A stretch of 63,713 nt of DNA from Chitinilyticum litopenaei DSM 21440 (lineage in GTDB: Bacteria > Pseudomonadota > Gammaproteobacteria > Burkholderiales > Chitinibacteraceae), in NCBI RefSeq assembly GCF_000428145.1, contig NZ_ATZJ01000022.1, positions 1-63,713 on the forward strand. The letters run 5' to 3'. The translations under genes and the position numbers were made by a program. Numbering within the stretch: position 1 is the first letter of the stretch; each line of letters begins with the position of its first letter. The notes under the pieces were generated by a model. The model was not told the DNA's origin, ran no database searches, and worked only from the letters and a program-made list of their open reading frames with translations. Shown in pieces: positions 1 to 8,075 of this stretch.

Positions 1-1497
1 CCGTTTCGTGGTCGAAGTATTGCCCCTGGAAGCGCAGCGGGTTGCTGATGCCGGCGCGTTTGGCGGCGTCACTGATCGCGGCTTTGGCTTCGCCCCAGGC
101 CTTGTAGTCTGCTGACCACGCCAGATTGCCTTCGGCGTCGAGCAGCTCCTGCGGGGTGCCGAGGTGGTCGGTGTGGTAGTAGTAGAGCTGCTCGAAGGGC
201 TGCGGCTCGGGGCTGTAGGTCCACAGCGGGTCGGCGTCGATGTCGTAGTCGCGCTCGCTCCAGTCCGGCGTGGGCAGCAGCGGGATGCGCTGGCGGGTCT
301 TGGCCTGCAGCAGCGGCACGAAGCTGCCGGGCTCGAACACGTAGTGCGTGGTGGTTTCCGCGTCGCCTTCCCAGGCGATCTGGTCGCCGTCCCAGCCGTA
401 CAGCGTCACGCCGTAGCCGTGCTCGCGCGAGAGGCGGGCGGTTTCGCTGGCGACCCAGGCGGGGTTGACGGCGGCTTGCGCGCCGGCGCCAATCGGCAGC
501 TTGGGCGTGCTGTGCTTCAGCAGCCGGCGGCCGAGCGGGTCGTAAGCGAATTCGGTATCGACCTCGTTGCTGCGCACGGCGGCCAGGCGGTTGAAGTGAT
601 CCCACTCGAACCACTGCGTGCGGCCGTTGTCGATGCGCGCGCGCAGATTGCCGCGCTCGTCGTATTCGAAGTGCTTCCCTGCATAATCTTTGAGCAGGTT
701 GTCGAGCAGCTTGTTGCTGCCGGTGAGCTGGCTGTGAAACTGCTGCTGCTCGGCCCGCTCGCGGGTGTCGTACTGGCGCTGGTCAGCCGTTTGCGGATCA
801 AGCAGGTTGCCAGCGGGGTCGAAGGCGAAGGTTTCCTGGCCCAGGCGGCTGGTGGCGGCGAGCAGACGGCCGACTGGGTCGTAGTGATACTGCAGTGCGC
901 CACGGCGACTGTCGCTGATGCCGAGCAGCTGGCCGGCGGCGTCGTACTGGTACTGGCGGTGGCTGACGGTGGCGTTGCTGGTGGTCTGGCCACCGGCTTG
1001 ACCGGCGGTTTGACTCAGGGCCTGCACGCGTTCCAGCAGCTGTTCGGTCAGCCGGCCGGCCGGGTCATAACTGCGGCTGGCGGCGAGCTGCCCTCGATCC
1101 GTGTTGCCGAAGGTACGGCGGATTTCGCGGTGCAGGTCGTCGCGCTCCAGATCGCTGACCAACTGGCCGGCGATGCGCAGCTGGTGTACATGGCCGGAGC
1201 CGTAGCTGAGCCAGTCGACACGATGGCCGTCCGGGCGGATGGTGGTGACGCGGTTGTCGAGCGCGTCGTACTCGTGCCGCCAGATCGCGGTAAAGGCGCT
1301 GCCGCGCAGGCGGTAGTGCTGATGTTCGCGCACCAGATTGCCGACTTCGTTGTAATACCACTGCAGCTGGCTGCCGGCATTCTCGGCGAGGATGAGGCGG
1401 CCACTGGCGTCGTAGGCGAACGACTCGGTGATGGCGTTCAGCGGCACGCCGTGCTCGTCCAGCTGCTGGTCTTGCCCGAGCAGTCGGTGTAGCTGAC
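1..1497 (-). CDS. Rhs/YD-repeat protein, orphan fragment 1 (cut by left window edge)
   Basis: The minus-strand frame is open from about 1497 to the window edge and encodes YD-type Rhs repeats (FAYDASGRL, EYDALDNRV, EYDERGNLRAR, FAYDPLGRRLLKHS). They are followed by the conserved YHTDHLGTP and LRFQGQYFDHETG segments that precede the variable tip in Rhs toxins. The tip itself lies left of the window. There is no ATG near the 5' end: the frame begins just after a TAA inside a hairpin repeat (1514-1562), so the N-terminal export and shell regions are absent. It is about 600 bp longer at its 5' side than fragments 2 and 3. Rhs proteins are large polymorphic toxins delivered by secretion systems; a headless fragment like this is usually a silent cassette. 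Family is certain; expression is doubtful. Confidence 0.85.
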
Positions 1498-1513
1498 TTT
1501 CAATAAAAGGGAA

Positions 1514-1562
1514 GGGTATTCGCTTGCAGCTTTTTTAAATGAAGAGCTACAAGCGAATACCC
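1514..1562. repeat. hairpin repeat, GGGTAT-family, Rhs fragment 1 junction
   Basis: Arms GGGTATTCGCTTG and CAAGCGAATACCC enclose an inner stem AGCT..AGCT with an A/T loop. This is the same architecture as the elements at 4776, 7303, 17110, 43092 and 58620 (GGGTATATGCC plus GTAGCC arms). It sits exactly where the Rhs reading frame loses homology. Confidence 0.75.
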
Positions 1563-1653
1563 ATGCATGTTGTTAAAGAGTCATTATCACCTGTTTGCCG
1601 ATACTGGCGGTGCTGCTACCGATGCAGCGCATGAGCAAAACTACCGCTGATGT

Positions 1654-1682
1654 ATTGGGGGGTCGCTGGCGCTCAACCCAAT
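1654..1682. repeat. TTGGGT..ACCCAA inverted repeat, degenerate
   Basis: ATTGGGG and CCCAAT arms around GTCGCTGGCGCT. It is a worn version of the repeats at 4916-4943 and 7441-7468. It lies 8 bases downstream of the stop of the neighbouring minus-strand gene, so it could also act as a weak terminator. Confidence 0.55.
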
Positions 1683-1690
1683 CTACCGCG

Positions 1691-2257
1691 CTATGAAGCA
1701 AGGTATGAGAAAAAGCTGCGCCAATTTTCAGGGGCTGCATGCACTAAATCAGTCAGTTCTTGTTTTATCGAGGCCGCAATTTTCGAATAGCTATCTTCAG
1801 CTGAAATTGGGGTTTCTCCTCGTAGTATTGCAAGTTCGTTTTCAATTTTATCGATGTCGCCAGCAGCCCAGTCGCTCGCTGCGCCAAGTAGATACAGTAG
1901 ATGATATTCAAGTCGACAATCTGGATTGTAAGTGTTTTGTAATTCGACGGCATCCAATTTATCTATGAAAGACCTCAATTCTTCGCTGCGGAATGTTCGA
2001 CTGGCTTCGTCTTCGCATAGTTCAGAGTCATAGTTTGTTAATTCGATCCAGTAGGTGATGTCATGCGGGCCATCTTTTTGAAGCATGTGCTGCGCTGCAA
2101 ATCGCGCCATCTCCTCGCTGCTACCTATTAGTGGGGATATGACCAGGTCGCTTCCATAGTCAAATCCAAAGTAATAGGTGGTGTCGTCAATGATGATTGA
2201 TTCAATTCCGCCTATGTGGTTGTTTCGCCCGTCAATCGGTTGTGATTCTGCATTCAT
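1691..2257 (-). CDS. hypothetical protein, candidate Rhs immunity
   Basis: About 188 residues, not recognised. The start chosen (ATG at 2257, MNAESQPIDG) avoids overlap with the gene upstream; an in-frame ATG at 2404 would give 237 residues and overlap that gene's 3' end. The product is acidic and soluble-looking, with no signal peptide or membrane segment. The DNA is AT-rich compared with the GC-rich Rhs fragments on both sides, which is typical of recently acquired immunity genes. It is the second gene after Rhs fragment 2, so it may be immunity for a toxin once placed here or simply cargo. No domain can be named. Confidence 0.6.
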   Translation of the reverse strand: MNAESQPIDGRNNHIGGIESIIIDDTTYYFGFDYGSDLVISPLIGSSEEMARFAAQHMLQKDGPHDITYWIELTNYDSELCEDEASRTFRSEELRSFIDKLDAVELQNTYNPDCRLEYHLLYLLGAASDWAAGDIDKIENELAILRGETPISAEDSYSKIAASIKQELTDLVHAAPENWRSFFSYLAS

Positions 2258-2343
2258 AAGGGTAATAAAAATCTCTAGACTTGGGTGTTTCTGTCTGTTT
2301 TTCGAGAAAAGCTTTGCCCGCAAAGCTATGGGTTGTTTTGGGG

Positions 2344-3249
2344 TTAAGTGGGTGTGGTGTTTGGTATTGCAATTTCCGTGTTTGCCAAGAGGTCGGGTAG
2401 GCATTTTTCTGCCCTGGCAATGACCGAGGCAAGTATTTCATCAATTTCTAGTTTTTTGTTGTAGGAAAGTAATACGGTGGTTTTTTTGAGTAATTCAAGG
2501 TCGTCGGGGAGTTCTGTTTCCAAATTCATGGTTTTTCTTATTTTTATAAAGGTGACCAATGGAAAAGGTATGATTCGCGCATGTAAATCGAGATAGTCGC
2601 CTATGCCGCTTGAGCTGTTCATTATTTGGCATTGCTTGATGTGGTGCTCATAAACCGCCCGCAGAGCTGTGTCGACTTTGGGTTCGCGTAACTGTTTCAA
2701 GAGTTGTTTGTGCGGTTCTGTCATTGCTGTTTCTTGAAGCTCAATCCATGGCGAGCCATGCTGTTCCAAGAAGCAGTTGACAATGAATAATCCGCTGGCC
2801 CCCATGGGGTCGCTGTATAGGTTGTTTTTTGCCAGGCTGGACAAGATGGGTAATACCTTTGTAATGAGGTTCTCTTCATTGCAAAGTAATAGAAGGCTGA
2901 GTGCTTGAGCTGCATCTATGTGGATGCATCGACTGTGGCTGAGGTTTCGATGTATTGAGTAATATAAATCATAGAATGAATAAGCGGTTAGGTCGCTTAA
3001 GGTATCGATATTTCCATTCAGGTAGCTGGCGGTGAATTCTGTGGCTTTGTTTGAGACGAATCTGTTCAATAGGGGGGGGGTGCGAATGTATCCTGCCGAT
3101 TTTTCTGCGTATGCATTGGAGAATTTTCTGATTGGTAGCTTGGCGTATGAGGATAGCTCGGATTTGATGGACTCGTTTTCCGATATGTAATGGCCATTCT
3201 TCAACCACTCTTCCAGTGTTTCGATATCGTCCTTGATGTTGTATTTCAT
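2344..3249 (-). CDS. hypothetical protein, probable immunity to the fragment 2 toxin
   Basis: A 301-residue soluble protein rich in predicted helix (for example the segment around QALSLLLLCNEENL). No family was recognised. It begins 13 bases after the stop of Rhs fragment 2, the position where immunity genes normally sit, and its DNA is AT-rich. A run of nine C (nine G on the plus strand, 3072-3080) encodes part of the TPPLL segment near residue 58. A slip in this tract would shift the frame early in the protein. The function is inferred only from position. Confidence 0.7.
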   Translation of the reverse strand: MKYNIKDDIETLEEWLKNGHYISENESIKSELSSYAKLPIRKFSNAYAEKSAGYIRTPPLLNRFVSNKATEFTASYLNGNIDTLSDLTAYSFYDLYYSIHRNLSHSRCIHIDAAQALSLLLLCNEENLITKVLPILSSLAKNNLYSDPMGASGLFIVNCFLEQHGSPWIELQETAMTEPHKQLLKQLREPKVDTALRAVYEHHIKQCQIMNSSSGIGDYLDLHARIIPFPLVTFIKIRKTMNLETELPDDLELLKKTTVLLSYNKKLEIDEILASVIARAEKCLPDLLANTEIAIPNTTPT

Positions 3250-3262
3250 TGGCGTTCCTTAT

Positions 3263-4459
3263 TTAGAACCATTTGGTGTGTCGAATTGTTGCTGCGTTGC
3301 CTGATGAGCAATCAACTTCAAGCACACTTCCGGATAAGCTACTGCTTCCGCTGTTTATTTTTGAGAGTATATTCTGTGCATCTTGTTGGGTGCTAGTGCC
3401 TGCCATGTGTTTCCATTGAGGGTCCTTTGCATTTGCTGCTTTGTTGAGGCGATCAAGTACGAATGCTTTTCCTGTATTCTGATCTTTGGAAAGTGCTGGA
3501 TAGCCACTCCTACCTTTTTGTGTTTTTACTTCATATGCAATGAGATCGCCACTCCATTTTTCTGCAATAATGTCAATGCCGTGCCCGCTATTGTTTTGAA
3601 TCTGCCAAATGTTCTTGTATTTTCTGCTTTTTTGCATTTCTCGAATGGCAATGGATTCACCGTCATTACCGCATGTGCAAGGACACTGTGAATTACTGTC
3701 TGAGACTTTCTTTGTGCTACCAGGGCCTTTTCTTTGGCGCTTTAAGCCGAAAGGATCAATCCACTCCACCGGATTCGGCGCATACGCAAAGATATTCAAT
3801 CCACCCTGCAGGCTGATCGGGTCCTTGCTGATGAATCGCCCGATTTGCGGGTCGTAGTAGCGGTGGCGGTTGTAGTGTAATCCCGTTTCGTGGTCGAAGT
3901 ATTGCCCCTGGAAGCGCAGCGGGTTGCTGATGCCGGCGCGTTTGGCGGCCTCGGAGATCGCGGCTTTAGCTTCGCCCCAGGCCTTGTAATCTGCTGACCA
4001 CGCCAGATTGCCTTCGGCGTCGAGCAGTTCCTGCGGGGTGCCGAGGTGGTCGGTGTGGTAGTAATAGAGCTGCTCGAAGGGTTGCGGCTCGGGGTTGTAG
4101 GTCCACAGCGGGTCGGCGTCGATGTCGTAGTTGCGTTCGCTCCAGTCCGGCGTCGGCAGCAGCGGGATGCGCTGGCGGGTCTTGGCCTGCAGCAGCGGCA
4201 CGAAGCTGCCGGGTTCGAACACGTAATGCGTGGTGGTTTCGGCGTCGCCTTCCCAGGCGATCTGGTCGCCGTCCCAGCCATACAGCGTGACGCCATAGCC
4301 GTGCTCGCGCGACAGCCGCGCCGTTTCGCTGGCGACCCAGGCGGGGTTGACGGCGGCTTGCGCGCCGGCGCCGATGGGCAGCTTGGGCGTGCTGTGTTTC
4401 AGCAGCCGGCGGCCCAGCGGGTCGTAGGCGAATTCAGTGTCGACCTCGTTGCTGCGCAC
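3263..4459 (-). CDS. Rhs orphan fragment 2 with PD-(D/E)XK-like nuclease tip
   Basis: The first in-frame start is GTG at 4459 (398 residues), but Rhs homology and the open frame continue upstream to about 4760 without a start codon, so the fragment is headless. The core is YD repeats, then GRFISKDPISLQGG and NPVEWIDPFGLK, which mark the end of the Rhs shell and the cleavage region. The roughly 160-residue tip carries GHGIDIIAEKW followed by LIAYEVKTQKG. A D..ExK arrangement of this kind is the catalytic signature of restriction-endonuclease-fold nucleases, so the tip is probably a DNase. A cysteine cluster (CPCTCG) lies at the start of the tip. A probable immunity gene follows after 13 bases. 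Confidence 0.8.
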   Translation of the reverse strand: MRSNEVDTEFAYDPLGRRLLKHSTPKLPIGAGAQAAVNPAWVASETARLSREHGYGVTLYGWDGDQIAWEGDAETTTHYVFEPGSFVPLLQAKTRQRIPLLPTPDWSERNYDIDADPLWTYNPEPQPFEQLYYYHTDHLGTPQELLDAEGNLAWSADYKAWGEAKAAISEAAKRAGISNPLRFQGQYFDHETGLHYNRHRYYDPQIGRFISKDPISLQGGLNIFAYAPNPVEWIDPFGLKRQRKGPGSTKKVSDSNSQCPCTCGNDGESIAIREMQKSRKYKNIWQIQNNSGHGIDIIAEKWSGDLIAYEVKTQKGRSGYPALSKDQNTGKAFVLDRLNKAANAKDPQWKHMAGTSTQQDAQNILSKINSGSSSLSGSVLEVDCSSGNAATIRHTKWF

Positions 4460-4775
4460 GGCGGCCAGACGGTTGAAGTGATCCCACTCGAACCACTGCG
4501 TGCGGCCATTGTCGATGCGCGCGCGCAGATTGCCGCGCTCGTCGTACTCGAAGTGTTTCCCTGCATAATCTTTGAGCAGGTTGTCGAGCAGCTTGTTGCT
4601 GCCGGTGAGCTGGCTGTGGAACTGCTGCTGTTCCGCCCGCTCGCGCGTGTCGTACTGGCGCTGGTCAGCCGTTTGCGGATCGAGCAGGTTGCCGGCGGGG
4701 TCGAAGGCGAAGGTTTCCTGGCCCAGGCGGCTGGTGGCGGCGAGCAGCCGGTGTAGCTGGTCACTGATGATGGAG

Positions 4776-4822
4776 GGTATATGCCCGTAGCCTTTTAAAT
4801 TGAAAGGCTACAGGCATATACC
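4776..4822. repeat. hairpin repeat, GGGTAT-family, Rhs fragment 2 junction
   Basis: Arms GGTATATGCC and GGCATATACC outside, GTAGCCTTT and AAAGGCTAC inside, with an A/T loop. It lies directly upstream of the truncated Rhs frame. Nearly identical to 7303-7350. Confidence 0.85.
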
Positions 4823-4915
4823 TACGCTTCTTGTTAAGGAGCTACTCTCGCCAGCATTAACAATGCTGACCGTACCGCAACCGCTGCAGGACATATGCAA
4901 AATTGCTGCTGTCGG

Positions 4916-4943
4916 GTTGGGTTTCACGAGCGTTCAACCCAAC
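4916..4943. repeat. GTTGGG..CCCAAC inverted repeat
   Basis: GTTGGGTTTC and TTCAACCCAAC arms around CACGAGCG. It lies just 3' of the LRR-like immunity gene on the minus strand and is matched by 7441-7468. It resembles dispersed repeats found in many betaproteobacteria and may double as a terminator. Confidence 0.7.
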
Positions 4944-4969
4944 TTACCGCGTTGCCGGCAGGGTATCAA

Positions 4970-5839
4970 TCACCACATGGCGGCACTTTCAGCGCGCTTA
5001 TCATCGCCGTCTAGCTGATCGAATCTTTGATATTCAGCCATTAATCTAGGGTTTTTATGAACTGGACTCCAGTCTTTATCCAGCACCTTAATCGCACAGA
5101 GTGTATTGAGGGTTTCAATGTTTGCTAACACCTTAAAGCTGTCAATCACGTCAAACCATAAATAATCCCAGTCCTTTTTTTGCGCCAGCCAATCCCAATT
5201 ATCTTTATGGCCAAAATTATCAACCCGCAGACGGGTTAGCTTTGTGCATTGCAGTATTTCATCCCAGTCGAGTAATTGTTTTGTTTTTTCCAGTCGTAGG
5301 CTGCGCAGTTCAGGAATTTGAGTGATCCCTGCCAAAGAAACTAGCTTGCTGTTGCATAACCAAAGTTGTTCAACTTTAGAGTTTGCTAGTAAGCGCAAAT
5401 CGGATTCGTTGTAACTGCCGAGATACAATCGCCGTATGTTCTTGCATTGAAGATAGCTGGTATTTTTCTTGTTGAATTTGTTTAATGCAACATAATGCAG
5501 GTTTGGCAGGCAGGTAAAATCAAATTTCTCGTAATCAATATTTACACTAAGATTAATACTATTGATTGAATGAATTGACTTTGCAATTCGATCGGTTAGC
5601 CTAAATTTCTTGTCGGAAGTCAGTATAAATTCGCGTAGCTCTGAAGTGTCTAGGCTTTCAAGGAATTTCTCCGTGTCGCCTGAGTCAGCCAATGCAAAGT
5701 AAATGGTATTAAACTTGAAATTTTTTAGTTTTTCTAGGTCGTTAAATGCAATTGCGACTGAAGTAATGGTGAGTGAATATTGCCCCTTGGTGTTACGATG
5801 CACAAAAACACTGTCGGCCTGATAGATAATTTCATCCAT
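4970..5839 (-). CDS. leucine-rich-repeat-like protein, probable immunity to the GIY-YIG tip
   Basis: 289 residues. The middle shows repeating LRR-type strands: LPNLHYVALNKF, IRRLYLGSY, VEQLWLCNSKLVSLAGI, LRSLRLEKT and LTRLRVDNF at roughly 22-25 residue spacing (about residues 130-225). The start ATG overlaps the stop of Rhs fragment 3 by one base (TAATG), so translation is coupled to the toxin tip, which strongly suggests a cognate immunity protein. The gene is AT-rich, unlike the Rhs DNA around it. No signal peptide is present, so it should act in the cytoplasm. The LRR reading is from sequence pattern; the immunity role is from position. Confidence 0.75.
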   Translation of the reverse strand: MDEIIYQADSVFVHRNTKGQYSLTITSVAIAFNDLEKLKNFKFNTIYFALADSGDTEKFLESLDTSELREFILTSDKKFRLTDRIAKSIHSINSINLSVNIDYEKFDFTCLPNLHYVALNKFNKKNTSYLQCKNIRRLYLGSYNESDLRLLANSKVEQLWLCNSKLVSLAGITQIPELRSLRLEKTKQLLDWDEILQCTKLTRLRVDNFGHKDNWDWLAQKKDWDYLWFDVIDSFKVLANIETLNTLCAIKVLDKDWSPVHKNPRLMAEYQRFDQLDGDDKRAESAAMW

Positions 5840-6987
5840 TATCTTCTCCCTGATCCTGCTGGTAATGATTGGAAATCTTTAATTATTCGTGCAGCTTCTG
5901 CTGACACGGCTGCGCGTGCTTTTGGGCACGTAACTCTTGCGAATTTATTTACCCCGGGCGACTTAACTCTATTCATAGGGCTGTTTGTATTTGGACTTAT
6001 TCCAATTCCATTCATGACTTCAGATTCAACCATTTCGGCATAATCACTTTTACTTATTCCGCAAGGTGGGGGGTTAAGAGAGAAATGTTTGCCGCGATTT
6101 ACGGAAGCATCATAAATTTTAGTTTTGGAAGCTCCAGGCATCTTTCCAGAGTTAACAGAATAACTACCATCTGCGCTAGTCCGTTCACGAGTTGATGTAA
6201 GGTAACGGCTGCGCTCACCCTTGCCAACATAGGTTTGTCCATTTGAAGTTTCGAATACATACACTCCATTCAAGCCAAGTGGATCCACCCACTCCACCGG
6301 ATTCGGCGCATACGCAAAGATATTCAATCCACCCTGCAGGCTGATCGGGTCCTTGCTGATGAAGCGGCCAACGCCCGGGTCGTAGTAGCGATGGCGGTTG
6401 TAGTGTAATCCCGTTTCGTGGTCGTAGTATTGGCCCTGGAAGCGCAGCGGGTTGCTGATGCCGGCGCGTTTGGCGGCTTCAGAGATCGCGGCTTTGGCTT
6501 CGCCCCAGGCCTTGTAGTCGGCGCTCCACGCCAGATTGCCATCAGAATCGAGCAGCTCCTGCGGGGTGCCGAGGTGGTCGGTGTGGTAGTAGTACAGCTG
6601 CTCGAACGGTTGCGGTTCGGGGCTGTAGGTCCACAGCGGGTCGGCGTCGTAATCGTAGTCGCGTTCGCTCCAGTCCGGCGTCGGCAGCAGCGGAATGCGC
6701 TGGCGGGTTTTGGCCTGCAACAGCGGTACGAAGCTGCCGGGTTCGAACACGTAATGCGTCGTCGTTTCCGCGTCGCCTTCCCAGGCGATCTGGTCGCCGT
6801 CCCAGCCGTACAGCGTCACGCCATAGCCGTGCTCGCGTGACAGCCGCGCTGTTTCGCTGGCGACCCAGGCGGGGTTGACGGCAGCCTGCGCGCCGGCGCC
6901 AATCGGCAGCTTGGGCGTGCTGTGTTTCAGCAGCCGGCGGCCCAGCGGGTCGTAAGCAAACTCGGTGTCGACGTCGTTGCTGCGCAC
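5839..6987 (-). CDS. Rhs orphan fragment 3 with GIY-YIG-like nuclease tip
   Basis: The frame with first start GTG at 6987 gives 382 residues. Homology to the other fragments continues upstream to about 7284 but is cut by an in-frame TAG at 7246-7248 (CAG in fragments 1 and 2), so this copy has both no head and a nonsense codon. The shell end is present (GRFISKDPISLQGG, NPVEWVDPLGLN). The tip begins GVYVFETSNGQTYVGKGE, a close fit to the two strands that name GIY-YIG nucleases, with a later conserved-looking Glu in EMVESEVMNG. It probably cuts DNA. It is coupled by one-base overlap to the LRR-like gene. Confidence 0.8.
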   Translation of the reverse strand: MRSNDVDTEFAYDPLGRRLLKHSTPKLPIGAGAQAAVNPAWVASETARLSREHGYGVTLYGWDGDQIAWEGDAETTTHYVFEPGSFVPLLQAKTRQRIPLLPTPDWSERDYDYDADPLWTYSPEPQPFEQLYYYHTDHLGTPQELLDSDGNLAWSADYKAWGEAKAAISEAAKRAGISNPLRFQGQYYDHETGLHYNRHRYYDPGVGRFISKDPISLQGGLNIFAYAPNPVEWVDPLGLNGVYVFETSNGQTYVGKGERSRYLTSTRERTSADGSYSVNSGKMPGASKTKIYDASVNRGKHFSLNPPPCGISKSDYAEMVESEVMNGIGISPNTNSPMNRVKSPGVNKFARVTCPKARAAVSAEAARIIKDFQSLPAGSGRR

Positions 6988-7245
6988 GGCGGCCAGGCGG
7001 TTGAAGTGATCCCATTCGAACCACTGCGTGCGGCCATTGTCGATGCGCGCGCGCAGATTGCCGCGCTCGTCGTACTCAAAATGCTTCCCTGCATAATCTT
7101 TGAGCAGGTTGTCGAGCAGCTTGTTGCTGCCGGTGAGCTGGCTGTGGAACTGCTGCTGCTCGGCCCGCTCGCGGGTGTCGTACTGGCGCTGGTCAGCCGT
7201 TTGCGGATCAAGCAGGTTGCCGGCCGGGTCGAAGGCGAAGGTTTC

Positions 7246-7248
7246 CTA
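7246..7248 (-). other. nonsense codon in the upstream part of Rhs fragment 3
   Basis: On the minus strand the codon read as CAG (Gln in RLGQETFAFDPAG) in fragments 1 and 2 is TAG here. It separates the first Rhs residues of fragment 3 from the rest. Confidence 0.85.
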
Positions 7249-7302
7249 GCCCAGGCGGCTGGTGGCGGCGAGCAGCCGGTGTAGCTGGCCACCGATGAAG
7301 AA

Positions 7303-7350
7303 GGGTATATGCCTATCACCTTTTAAATTGAAAGGCTACAGGCATATACC
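7303..7350. repeat. hairpin repeat, GGGTAT-family, Rhs fragment 3 junction
   Basis: GGGTATATGCC and GGCATATACC arms with an inner TTTTAAATTGAAA loop region. The inner left arm (TATCACC) no longer pairs with GGCTAC, unlike the copy at 4776-4822. Confidence 0.8.
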
Positions 7351-7440
7351 TACGCTTCTTGTTAAGGAACTACTCTCGCCAGTTTGACGATGTTGACCGT
7401 ACCGCAAAGCTGCAGCACAAGAACAAAATTCCGCAGTGAT

Positions 7441-7468
7441 GTTGGGTTTCGCTGACGCTCAACCCAAC
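7441..7468. repeat. GTTGGG..CCCAAC inverted repeat
   Basis: GTTGGGTTTCGC and CGCTCAACCCAAC form a near-perfect palindrome 2 bases beyond the stop of the 198-residue gene. Matches 4916-4943. Confidence 0.75.
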
Positions 7469-7470
7469 AG

Positions 7471-8067
7471 CTAAGGTTTTTTGCTGGTGAAATAAGCCAT
7501 GGTGTTATTAGTTAAAAACAAGCCATCAACCTGATCGTATTTTGCGACGGCATCTGGCCAAGCAAAGAATTTAGTGCTTGGTTTGTCATGCAAAATCAGG
7601 CCGGTTTTTGGGTCAAGCGCATACAATTTGAAAGCGTGCTTCTTTGCTATTTTCCAGACAGCTTTAACAAACTGGTCAGTCTCTGGGTCAGAGTCTGAGT
7701 CATATGATGCAGCTAGACCACCGTCACGTAAGCCATCAGGTAAATAGTTGGCATTTTTTGAGTGTTCGAACTGGATGAGGCCTTCGCCAACCGGTGAGCC
7801 ATGGAATTCAGTCCCGTTTCTAACTGACCCAATGTAATTGTCTTTGTAGTCAGCTAAGGTAGTTATTTTATTGTTAAGAATGACTGCGCCGGAGTTGAGC
7901 TTCTCATAGCAGTCTGCAAGGGATTGCCGTATTGCGGGTTCCGGGGTTTTCCATGGGTGATTATCAATAAATATAATATCAGGAATAGCCTCAATTAAAT
8001 TTTTTGAAAAATTATCTTCGTCTTCTCTGGTCATAAAAAGGTAGAGGGTAGATAACTTGCTTGGCAT
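7471..8067 (-). CDS. hypothetical protein, candidate immunity for the fragment 4 tip
   Basis: 198 residues, soluble, not recognised. It starts 8 bases after the stop of the 71-residue toxin-tip piece, the usual immunity position. Its DNA is AT-rich compared with the Rhs body. Visible features are an acidic N-terminal part (MTREDEDNF) and a region with DSDSDPETDQF near the middle. No membrane segment or signal peptide. The immunity role is inferred from position only. Confidence 0.65.
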   Translation of the reverse strand: MPSKLSTLYLFMTREDEDNFSKNLIEAIPDIIFIDNHPWKTPEPAIRQSLADCYEKLNSGAVILNNKITTLADYKDNYIGSVRNGTEFHGSPVGEGLIQFEHSKNANYLPDGLRDGGLAASYDSDSDPETDQFVKAVWKIAKKHAFKLYALDPKTGLILHDKPSTKFFAWPDAVAKYDQVDGLFLTNNTMAYFTSKKP

Positions 8068-8075
8068 GTCTTTCC

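Larger units (their letters stand above)
1497..1690. other. inter-module spacer 1
   Basis: Non-coding spacer between a probable immunity gene and Rhs fragment 1. It holds the hairpin at 1514-1562 and a degenerate copy of the TTGGGT..ACCCAA inverted repeat (1654-1682). Its order of elements matches spacers 2 (4765-4969) and 3 (7285-7470), including a TTGTTAA(A/G)GAG stretch next to the hairpin, although it is the most diverged of the three. No promoter is evident. Confidence 0.7.
4765..4969. other. inter-module spacer 2
   Basis: Non-coding spacer between the LRR-like immunity gene and Rhs fragment 2. It contains the hairpin at 4776-4822, a TTGTTAAGGAGCTACTCTCG segment almost identical to spacer 3, a GACCGTACCGCAA segment, and the GTTGGGTTTC..TTCAACCCAAC repeat (4916-4943). 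High similarity to spacer 3 shows that spacer, fragment and downstream gene were duplicated or exchanged as a block. Confidence 0.75.
7285..7470. other. inter-module spacer 3
   Basis: Non-coding spacer between the 198-residue gene and Rhs fragment 3. It holds the hairpin at 7303-7350, the TTGTTAAGGAACTACTCTCG segment and the GTTGGGTTTC..CTCAACCCAAC repeat (7441-7468), in the same order and almost the same sequence as spacer 2. Confidence 0.75.

Noticed and set aside
164..1492. Long open frame on the plus strand opposite Rhs fragment 1
   Set aside because: It is the antisense shadow of a GC-rich Rhs frame whose YD repeats are obvious on the minus strand.
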